Assembly: GCA_043783155.1 (NCBI GenBank)
Contig: JAYVZS010000141.1
Coordinates: forward strand, 1 to 64,000
Direction: 5' to 3'
DNA: 64,000 nt
From: JAPLDA01 sp043783155
Lineage (GTDB): Bacteria > Bacteroidota > Bacteroidia > AKYH767-A > 2013-40CM-41-45
Positions within the stretch are counted from its first letter, which is position 1. The number at the start of each line of letters is the position of its first letter. The notes below the pieces were generated by a model. The model ran no database searches and had not been told where the DNA came from. It saw nothing but the letters and a program-made list of their open reading frames with translations. The translations under genes and the position numbers were made by a program. Positions 26,190-33,564 of the stretch are shown piece by piece.

Positions 26190-27041
26190 TCAATATTCCC
26201 ACATATCATGTTCGAAATTTGTGATTTCGGTTTTAATTTTTTCCGCTTCAAGCAAAGCATGCAAACCCTGGTAGTAATCTTCTATCCGTCGGTCATATAC
26301 ATTCGATTCTTTGTAGATGTAACTTGAGAACAATCGTTTCTGAAAGATGTCGTCGAACGATCTTCTCTCTGCATCATTTTCCCGGTTGAACGCTTCCTGG
26401 TGTGCAAAAATGCTTCGGGCTTCAGGATAGTAAATCCAGAAAAGAGGTTTCTTTGTATTTCCCGGACGAATCGTACCCGATTCATCCACATCGTAAATCA
26501 ATGGTGCAATTCCGATAATCCTGACATCCATCACTGAACGTTGCTTATCAAAAAACCAATCTTCTTTTATCCTGTAAGCTATTACTTTTTCAGGTGAGAA
26601 CTCTTTTTTAATGAGCGTATCGAACTCATCATACGGAGGATCCGGTCGGTTCATTTTAACAGTATCCGTTCTTGCACCACCCTTAGCGGTAATTTTATCG
26701 TAGTTTATCGGAAGTGTAAATTCATCATCGTCTGCACTGTAAGCAGTCAATGAGCCTTCCTTAATTTTATCGAAAAGCAGATCAATCAGACTCATGCGAT
26801 CATCAGTTTTAGCGATCGGATACCTGAACGGAAGATTAATTTTTTCGTTGAGATCAATGACTCTCCAGATGCGCCGGCTCCACATCACATCGGCTTCGCG
26901 CAGATATGGATACGCTAACGGCTCTCTGCTTTGGGTATGTTCTTTTACAAACACACCATCCAGAACGTTTTGTTGCGCAAATGTAGATCCACCTGTAAGC
27001 AGCAGAACAAATGCAAGAACAAATAAGATTTTGAATTTCAT
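26190..27041 (-). CDS. gldN: Type IX secretion component GldN/PorN
   Basis: The 283-residue product has a signal peptide (FKILFVLAFVLLLTGGSTFAQ) and the GldN pattern: YPYLREADVMWSRRIWRVID followed by INLPFRYP, and a late FWIYYPEARSIFAHQEAFN. In known T9SS, GldN forms the periplasmic ring with GldK that links the GldLM motor to the outer membrane. A longer frame starts at 27080, but it overlaps gldM, and the ATG at 27041 is preceded by a strong AAGGAGG, so 27041 is used. It is the last gene of the operon. Confidence 0.93.
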   Translation of the reverse strand: MKFKILFVLAFVLLLTGGSTFAQQNVLDGVFVKEHTQSREPLAYPYLREADVMWSRRIWRVIDLNEKINLPFRYPIAKTDDRMSLIDLLFDKIKEGSLTAYSADDDEFTLPINYDKITAKGGARTDTVKMNRPDPPYDEFDTLIKKEFSPEKVIAYRIKEDWFFDKQRSVMDVRIIGIAPLIYDVDESGTIRPGNTKKPLFWIYYPEARSIFAHQEAFNRENDAERRSFDDIFQKRLFSSYIYKESNVYDRRIEDYYQGLHALLEAEKIKTEITNFEHDMWEY

Positions 27042-27046
27042 TTTTA

Positions 27047-27053
27047 CCTCCTT
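27047..27053 (-). promoter_or_regulatory. Strong Shine-Dalgarno site for gldN
   Basis: AAGGAGG lies 5 bases before the ATG at 27041. Such strong sites are uncommon in Bacteroidota, and it decides the gldN start against the upstream ATG at 27080. Confidence 0.65.
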
Positions 27054-27066
27054 AGTCAGCATGAAA

Positions 27067-28719
27067 TTATTGAATGACAAAACTCATTGGTGACAAACTA
27101 CGCGTAGACTGATCTGCGCCTGTCGCCATTTTCGCTTTAATGTATTCGATATAAACTTTAGATCCTCCGCGTAACTTTGAAACTGCATCACGCATAGGTT
27201 GCGTTAACTGGTTACCTTGTCCTTCTATTTCAATCGGATCTTTTCCTACCTGAATGATGGTGATTTTAAACGAGATGATTTTGAAGAACAACTCAAAGTC
27301 GAAATTCTCAAGTTTAGGAATCAATGTTCCGGCAGCAAGCAGGTTTTTATTAATCGGTCCTCCTTTGCTGTTAGAAATTTCTGCAACAGGATCGGGAACA
27401 CGTTTTACACGATACGGGAAACTACCCATCGGTGTTGCTTTTCCTCCGATTTCAGCAGATACTTTTATCGTTGACGTTCCAACAGTAGTTACATTCATAA
27501 AATAGTGACCAGCACCACCTGTTGCAGTGGTATTTGGTCTATAAGAGCCACCACCGCCTTCAATGGAAACTTTTACTTTATCATTTGAAACACCTGGAAC
27601 TGAAATCGCCATCGGGTTATCCACACCAATATACAATACATTCATCTTTTCCGCGGCAACAACTGAATTTGGTTTTTGCGCTATGTAAGAAGATGAGAAA
27701 GGATAATGTTTATACGTTCCATCCGGTTTCTTTACGCGTATAATTCCACTCCATTTTTTTTCTCCTTCTGAACCCGGGTGATCCGTATAAATCGCGTAGT
27801 CACCATCAATCGGTAATGCTTTAGCATCACAACCGTTACACTTGTCGCCTTTTTCATCCGTAGAAGCATTCATAAATACTTCCGGCTTCATGGTCGAAGA
27901 AGTAGCTGAAAGAAAAACTTTTGCCTGGAAATCACTACCGATTGTCACGACCGTGCTATTCGGAATTACTTCTGCGTTAAACGTATTTAGCTTGATAACA
28001 TTTTTATCCACTGAAGAAAGTAATTCATCCGTTACGTGTGATTCAGCATTCCGAACATCACTTTGATATTTTGTAAGAAGAGCTTCCGTTGCCACAACAG
28101 GGTTGTGATAAAAGTTAAACATTTCCCATGTTCTTTTTCCTTCACTCTTATAAGCTTCACTTTTCGGGTCCGGGTCTTGTGTTGAAAGCAATACATTAAG
28201 ACTTTGCTCATATTCCTTCTCTGAACCAACAGGAGCATTCGCGACAATTGTTTTCTTCAGTTGATCTATCAGTCCTTTCAAACGGGTCGCTTCTTTTCCT
28301 TTTCCATCGTGTTCAGAGCCGCACATGTATGTTGTAGGGATGTCGTAATTTTCTTTACTGTCCATGTCCTTCAACTCGGGAGTTGGTTTCCCCTTTTCAA
28401 TACCATCCGCCTGCCTGATCAGTTTATCCTTTATATCCTGGATATTCTTTACCAACTCGTCTGCTGCCTTTTTAATATTGGTTGCCTTCGCGTTTACAGC
28501 ACTATATTTAGCTGCATCCACTTCCATCGCTTTTTGAAAAGCCAGATAAGTAACCTGGTTCTTCTTCTCAATATTGCCTTTAGAAAGTTCGATACTGTCA
28601 TTGATGGTAACGAACGCATTGATTACTTCCTTTGTTATATTAAGAGCCAACAGAGCCGTCAACACGAGGTACATCATGTTGATCATCTTCTGCCGGGGGC
28701 TTAGTTTTCCGCCTGCCAT
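27067..28719 (-). CDS. gldM: Type IX secretion motor component GldM/PorM
   Basis: The 550-residue protein begins with GGKLSPRQKMINMMYLVLTA, the single inner-membrane helix and cytoplasmic tip typical of GldM, then a long periplasmic part: a helical D1 region (about 50-230, with KGNIEKKNQVTYLAFQKAM) and three beta-rich Ig-like domains reaching FVIQ at the end. GldM forms the shaft of the proton-driven GldLM motor that powers T9SS and gliding. It lies 58 bases after gldL. Confidence 0.95.
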   Translation of the reverse strand: MAGGKLSPRQKMINMMYLVLTALLALNITKEVINAFVTINDSIELSKGNIEKKNQVTYLAFQKAMEVDAAKYSAVNAKATNIKKAADELVKNIQDIKDKLIRQADGIEKGKPTPELKDMDSKENYDIPTTYMCGSEHDGKGKEATRLKGLIDQLKKTIVANAPVGSEKEYEQSLNVLLSTQDPDPKSEAYKSEGKRTWEMFNFYHNPVVATEALLTKYQSDVRNAESHVTDELLSSVDKNVIKLNTFNAEVIPNSTVVTIGSDFQAKVFLSATSSTMKPEVFMNASTDEKGDKCNGCDAKALPIDGDYAIYTDHPGSEGEKKWSGIIRVKKPDGTYKHYPFSSSYIAQKPNSVVAAEKMNVLYIGVDNPMAISVPGVSNDKVKVSIEGGGGSYRPNTTATGGAGHYFMNVTTVGTSTIKVSAEIGGKATPMGSFPYRVKRVPDPVAEISNSKGGPINKNLLAAGTLIPKLENFDFELFFKIISFKITIIQVGKDPIEIEGQGNQLTQPMRDAVSKLRGGSKVYIEYIKAKMATGADQSTRSLSPMSFVIQ

Positions 28720-28777
28720 ATTCGTGGTGTGTTTGTGGTTGAGTGGTTAATTTTGTTGATGTGGTAAGAACTGTTGA

Positions 28778-29593
28778 TTACGATTTAAGTGTCATTGCTG
28801 ACAACATGTTACCATAAACAGTATTGAGCTGAGACAGATTCTTAGCCAACATAGCAACTTCATCACGATATTTCTTGGTATCATCAAGGGAAGAATTCAG
28901 GTTCGACATCAAATCATTGATGCCTTCATAGAACTTACCTGTTTGTTTCAAATGTTCGCTGGAATCCTGAAGTTGTAATTCATATACAGCATTCAAAGCA
29001 GCGAGGTTTTTACCAGCAGACGTTACCTGATCTTTGTACACACGTACGTCATCAGAAGAAGAAGCAAGCTGATCAACGGCCTGCGCAGCTTTTGTATAAG
29101 AAGAAGACATATCACTTATTGATTGTGAAGCTTTGCCTACATTCTTGATATAATCATCCGTTGCAACAGTAGCATCGCTCAGGTCAGCGAGTTTACTTGT
29201 GTTATCGCCCAATGATTTTAAACCCGTCCCCAAACTCTGAATCAGATCAGGACCTATATTGGCATCGGCCAGAAGTTTATCCATGTATTGAGCAATGGGA
29301 TCTTTACCACCGGCATTCTTTTTCTTTCTTCTGTCCATTTCAGATTCATCCTGCATTCCTGCAAGTTCAGGATATACAAGCGACCAATCCACGTCCTCAT
29401 GTGGCGGTTCAAACGCAGAGAAAAAGAAGATGACTGCTTCTGTTCCAAGTCCTACTGTGAGCGCAATTCCGGCTCCCGGTAAGTGTTGAATTTTAAATAA
29501 GGCTCCAACGATTACGACAGCTGCTCCCCATCCGTATAACCTGGCCATAAATTTTTTGAAATTTTTACTTTGCGTTAATTCCGTAAGTCCCAT
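28778..29593 (-). CDS. gldL: Type IX secretion motor component GldL/PorL
   Basis: The 271-residue product has two N-terminal membrane helices (about 20-38 and 43-60; FMARLYGWGAAVVIVGALFK, then GAGIALTVGLGTEAVIFF) with the conserved Glu in the second helix (GTEAVIFFFSAFEPP), which is implicated in proton flow. A long cytoplasmic coiled region follows. It forms the stator of the GldLM motor. Spacing to gldK and gldM (about 60-110 bases) suggests one operon. Confidence 0.95.
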   Translation of the reverse strand: MGLTELTQSKNFKKFMARLYGWGAAVVIVGALFKIQHLPGAGIALTVGLGTEAVIFFFSAFEPPHEDVDWSLVYPELAGMQDESEMDRRKKKNAGGKDPIAQYMDKLLADANIGPDLIQSLGTGLKSLGDNTSKLADLSDATVATDDYIKNVGKASQSISDMSSSYTKAAQAVDQLASSSDDVRVYKDQVTSAGKNLAALNAVYELQLQDSSEHLKQTGKFYEGINDLMSNLNSSLDDTKKYRDEVAMLAKNLSQLNTVYGNMLSAMTLKS

Positions 29594-29700
29594 AGTGAAA
29601 TTAAGTTTGTGGTGTTAATCTGGTTAGACAATAATAAATAATGCTGAATTAAATTGTTGATTCAGTTGATGATTAAATAAATACAATGTGGAGAATAATC

Positions 29701-30987
29701 CTAGTAATCTGCTTTATCTCTCCCTAAGAAACTCATGACACAACGAAAACCAATGTAACATTTTGCTGTATCCTGATACTCGTAAGAACGAGTGCCGGTT
29801 TGTAAATAATAACCGACATCTTTCCATGAACCCCCTCTGATAACTTTTCTTTTCATAGCCGGCAGATCTGTTTCCTTGGCTTCGTACTCATAATCTGTAC
29901 TTACATCATGTGTGAAGCTATATGCCGACTCATCGTATGCGTTGCTTGTCCATTCTGAAACGTTTCCTGCCATGCAATACAGACCGTAATCATTCGGCCA
30001 GTAAGAAGTGGCTTTCACCGTGTATACTCCACCATCATCCATGTAATTTCCGCGCATCGGTTTGAAGTTTCCAAGAAAACAACCACGGCTGTTACGAATA
30101 TACGGACCTCCCCAAGGATACGGAGATAAATCCAGACCTCCTCGCGCCGCATATTCCCATTCCGCTTCAGAAGGTAATCTGAAATCCTGGGTGTATGCTT
30201 CGCCGCTCTCTGCAAGGTAACTGCTTAATAACTGGGTTCTCCAGATACAAAATGCACGCGCCTGTTTCCAGTTCACTCCTACGACAGGATAATCATCGTA
30301 TGCCGGATGCCAGAAATACATTTGAGTTAACGGCTCATGATATGAATACACGTAATCAGCGATCCATGCTAATGTATCAGGATAAACATTTAAGATGTCT
30401 TTTTTGATGAAGACCGAACGGTCCTTCATTCCTTGTTCGCGGTTGCCTTTCTGAGCGGCAGCACGTAAGTCGATCCAGTAATATTCAAAATTCAATTTAC
30501 GGGTATCAATTTCTTTTCTCTTGTAAAAACGCTCTGTTTCAGGAAGGAAAAGTTCTGCAAGCGTTTCAACATTGGCTTCTTCATCCCACTTAATTTTTGC
30601 TCTCCAGTTAATGTGCTCACCGTATTCACCTTCATCCACGAGATGTTCTCCTCCAAGTAAACGATGCGCCAGAGAATCTTTCACCCAGTCAACGAACTGT
30701 CGGTATTCATTGTTTGTAATTTCAGTATTGTCCATGTAAAACGCAGGAACGGTTACCGTTTTTCCCTGTGAAGTGATGGAATAGGAAATATCCTGATCAC
30801 TTGGTCCCATATTGAATGATCCGGCAGGAATGTAAACCATTCCGTATGGATCAGCCTGATACCATTTCTCGCGATGCGGAGAGCCGGTGAGTTCACCCTT
30901 ATTTCCGCTTTTACATCCCGCCACGATTAGCAGAACAAGTGAGAAGATAAAAGGATATCTTCTTAGTTCTGTTAGTTTCTGAATCAT
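29701..30987 (-). CDS. gldK: Type IX secretion lipoprotein GldK/PorK
   Basis: The 428-residue lipoprotein (lipobox VAGC, Cys25) has the FGE-sulfatase (SUMF1-like) fold used by GldK: MVYIPAGSFNMGPSD early, then ITNNEYRQFVDWV, RLPSEAEWEYAARGG, YCMAGNVSEWTSNAYD and VIRGGSWKDVGY. GldK and GldN form the large ring below the outer membrane. It has no known catalytic role despite the enzyme fold. It follows the porP-like gene by about 160 bases. Confidence 0.94.
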   Translation of the reverse strand: MIQKLTELRRYPFIFSLVLLIVAGCKSGNKGELTGSPHREKWYQADPYGMVYIPAGSFNMGPSDQDISYSITSQGKTVTVPAFYMDNTEITNNEYRQFVDWVKDSLAHRLLGGEHLVDEGEYGEHINWRAKIKWDEEANVETLAELFLPETERFYKRKEIDTRKLNFEYYWIDLRAAAQKGNREQGMKDRSVFIKKDILNVYPDTLAWIADYVYSYHEPLTQMYFWHPAYDDYPVVGVNWKQARAFCIWRTQLLSSYLAESGEAYTQDFRLPSEAEWEYAARGGLDLSPYPWGGPYIRNSRGCFLGNFKPMRGNYMDDGGVYTVKATSYWPNDYGLYCMAGNVSEWTSNAYDESAYSFTHDVSTDYEYEAKETDLPAMKRKVIRGGSWKDVGYYLQTGTRSYEYQDTAKCYIGFRCVMSFLGRDKADY

Positions 30988-31148
30988 TTGACTTGGGGCT
31001 TAATATTATTTGTGAACTGAATAAGTTTACCAAACGAACCTAATAAATCTTTATTGTGTCCATTTAAATGTGAACTACTTTAACGCCTTGCTACTATATA
31101 TAGTTTCAACAAATTTAACCTGTATCCCTGCAGGTTATTCTCTAATTA

Positions 31149-32096
31149 TCAGAGGAATCTTACATTTCTGTGGAACTGGCGAATGATGTGTTTCACCGGC
31201 TTGAAGCAATATCCAACCATTATTTCATGCGTTCCGCTGCTGTACGTTCCTCCAAGATCTGATGTTGTAAAATCGTATGAGTAACCGAACTTAAGACCAG
31301 GAACTCCCGGTATGTCCTGGATACCGATCATAATGACAATCGCATCCTGTAAACGATATGATAAACCTGCCCAATATTTACTGTCGATCATCAGGTTTGC
31401 ATTGATGTCAACCTGCGTAGAAGCTGCATCTGTTTTAACAAGGAGTGATGGTTGCAATTCAAGCGAAGAAGTAAGACCCAGTTTATAACCACCCTGCAGA
31501 TAATAATGTCTTGCAAGTTTTGTTTTAATATTACCGTATTTAATAGTGCCGGCTGGTAAATGCGAAGAAGACAGACCGACATATAATTTATCCGTGTTAT
31601 AGTAAGCACCGAATCCCGCATCGAATGTGCTGCCATTTACGTTAACTGCACCCGTATTGGGATCTCCCGGAATACTCGGATCGTTTTTATCACTCGCTAC
31701 AAATACACCGTTTATACCTTTTTGCATCAATCCTAATTCAGGACCGATACCTAATTTACCTGCACCAAGATCCATCCGATATGCAAACGCTAATTTCACA
31801 GCTAAGTTTTTCTGAAAACCAATTTGTTCTGACATGACAGTGAGACCAATTCCACTGCTGATGTCTTCAATGTATGCATCACCGGTAAACAAAAAAGTTT
31901 TTGGTTCTCCGCCGAAACCTGTCCACTGATTACGGTACAAAAGTGTTCCGCAATATGCTCCGTTTGCTCCTGCAAAACCAGGATTCACCGCCAGTTTGGT
32001 AAACATGTTCTGACTGAACTGTGGGTCCTGCTGAGCCCATGCCGTAAAACCGGTTCCAAAAACAATCAGTGTTAAAACAATGTATAATTTTCTCAT
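31149..32096 (-). CDS. porP: PorP/SprF-family type IX secretion membrane protein
   Basis: The 315-residue protein has a signal peptide (to WAQ, residue 22) and the PorP/SprF opening QDPQFSQNMFTKLAVNPGFA followed by LLYRNQWTGFGGEPKTFLFT, then an outer-membrane barrel with GIGLTVMSEQIGFQKN. These proteins help display T9SS cargo with type B sorting domains, which is the class of the protein at 6711-8174. The gene is first in the gld run and is probably the head of the operon or its own unit. Confidence 0.92.
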   Translation of the reverse strand: MRKLYIVLTLIVFGTGFTAWAQQDPQFSQNMFTKLAVNPGFAGANGAYCGTLLYRNQWTGFGGEPKTFLFTGDAYIEDISSGIGLTVMSEQIGFQKNLAVKLAFAYRMDLGAGKLGIGPELGLMQKGINGVFVASDKNDPSIPGDPNTGAVNVNGSTFDAGFGAYYNTDKLYVGLSSSHLPAGTIKYGNIKTKLARHYYLQGGYKLGLTSSLELQPSLLVKTDAASTQVDINANLMIDSKYWAGLSYRLQDAIVIMIGIQDIPGVPGLKFGYSYDFTTSDLGGTYSSGTHEIMVGYCFKPVKHIIRQFHRNVRFL

Positions 32097-32275
32097 GTGT
32101 CGGGTTAGTGTTTTTTCGTAAAAGAGAACTGATACTCCGGGATAATTTATCTAAGAGCGGGTAAAGTAAGTAAAAATAAAAAATAAAAACAAAATTTTTT
32201 TCAGCGCCTCAATGTTAATATTAAGAGGATCGTTTCACTTGTTACTTGATTTCTGACTTCTTCCTGACAAAACTA

Positions 32276-33445
32276 TTAGCTGATCTTCTGAAATGACTGC
32301 CACCAACGTTCCGGCATCTCATCTTTGCACGCTGTTTCGTAATCCTTGTAAGAACAAGGCACGAGGTGATGACGATGGTATTTTACCTTCGCATTCGGAT
32401 ACGGAACTTCCATCCACCAGCGGCTGCTTTTCTCACTCTTATAAAAAACAATTTCATGCTCCGATTTTTTCAACGACACACGGTATTTTACAAATCCCGA
32501 CTTACTTGAAACCGGTAATTCCTTTTTACGGTGATAATACCCGTCGATAAAATACCACATCATCTGGGCAATGAGGTGTGATGTCTGATCATGATTGTCG
32601 AACAACGGATTCGCTTCGTAAAACCCGATCGATGTAAGCTTATCACTGAGGCCGGCATACCGAACAATCTGGCAGGCTTCTTCTCCGTAAAATCCATTGG
32701 GTGATGCATTGCCGTTTCCGGGTGCATCCGACTGGCGAATAGCCGTCATGTCAAAACTCAAAATGTCTGCATTTCTTACAATGGGTTCCACTTCCTCCAG
32801 GTCTTTTCTCACCTGCCCCAGCCGGTATGCATCAAAAAAAAGTTTATCCATTAATTCGATCTGGTCGTTGCCGACGAAATAAGTCTGGTAACCGATGTTG
32901 CTGAAGTTAAAAAGGAAGTTCGGCTCGTGCAGAATTATTTTTCCGAGATAGGTATTGGCGCGAATCTCTTCTTCGGTAGAACCTAAATCAAACTTCGCAT
33001 CTACCGAAACAATGTTTACGGTTTCCTCTAATTGCTGATACGCTACATATTGAGCATAAGTGAGGTCCTGGCTTCCGCCGAGAATAACAGGAAGAATTCC
33101 TTCTTTCAGCAATTCAATCATGATGGACGACAAAGCCGCATACGTATCTTTTAATGTTTCACCGAGGATAATATTTCCGAGATCAACAACCTGGTAAGGA
33201 TGTTTGGATTTTTTCAGCTGATAAAATTTTTCGCGGATGATGTCGGGAGCTTTCCCACAACCGTCATTGTAAACGGATCCGCGATCTTCTTCCACACCGA
33301 TTAAAGCAAGCTGGCAATCGCTGCGGTCAGGAAATTTTTCAACGTCAAGAAATTTTTTCACAACGCTTCCCATCACCGTTTTACGGTCTTCATACACGTC
33401 AAATCTTGATCTGTCGAGTGGCTTAAAGAAAACGGATATATCCAA
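32276..33445 (-). CDS. Arginase/formimidoylglutamase-fold protein lacking half its metal ligands
   Basis: The 389-residue protein has the ureohydrolase fold and order of motifs, but at each metal-binding motif a ligand is changed: GGSQD (123-127) for GGDHS, DAKFD (149-153) for DAHxD, and SFDMTAIRQSDAPG (230-243) for SxDxDxxDP. Three of six canonical Mn ligands (two His, one Asp) are replaced by Gln, Lys and Thr. This is the pattern of a Bacteroidota subfamily often annotated as formimidoylglutamase. Hydrolase activity is doubtful. The start is TTG (33445), matching the conserved beginning. It lies between the T9SS genes and topA on the same strand, in a gene order I recall as conserved in the phylum. 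Confidence 0.85.
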   Translation of the reverse strand: MDISVFFKPLDRSRFDVYEDRKTVMGSVVKKFLDVEKFPDRSDCQLALIGVEEDRGSVYNDGCGKAPDIIREKFYQLKKSKHPYQVVDLGNIILGETLKDTYAALSSIMIELLKEGILPVILGGSQDLTYAQYVAYQQLEETVNIVSVDAKFDLGSTEEEIRANTYLGKIILHEPNFLFNFSNIGYQTYFVGNDQIELMDKLFFDAYRLGQVRKDLEEVEPIVRNADILSFDMTAIRQSDAPGNGNASPNGFYGEEACQIVRYAGLSDKLTSIGFYEANPLFDNHDQTSHLIAQMMWYFIDGYYHRKKELPVSSKSGFVKYRVSLKKSEHEIVFYKSEKSSRWWMEVPYPNAKVKYHRHHLVPCSYKDYETACKDEMPERWWQSFQKIS

Positions 33446-33460
33446 CGGAGAAGGGTTTTA

Positions 33461-33564
33461 GAGACGCAAGATTTTGCGTCATTGTTGAGGCGCAATATTT
33501 TGCGTCTTTGCTGAGACGCAAGATGTTGCGTCTTTGTTGAGACGCAAGATGTTGCGTCTTTACT
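33461..33564. repeat. Four 26-nt tandem palindromic repeats (gacgcaagat...gcgtc)
   Basis: Units at 33461-33486, 33487-33512, 33513-33538 and 33539-33564, each built around gacgcaaNatNttgcgtc. Each unit is a small palindrome. The topA stop codon (33560-33562, minus strand) lies within the last unit, and the array fills almost all the space to the next gene. Confidence 0.88.

Noticed and set aside
33461..33564. Short tandem repeats considered as a CRISPR array
   Set aside because: Units are contiguous without spacers and are themselves palindromes.
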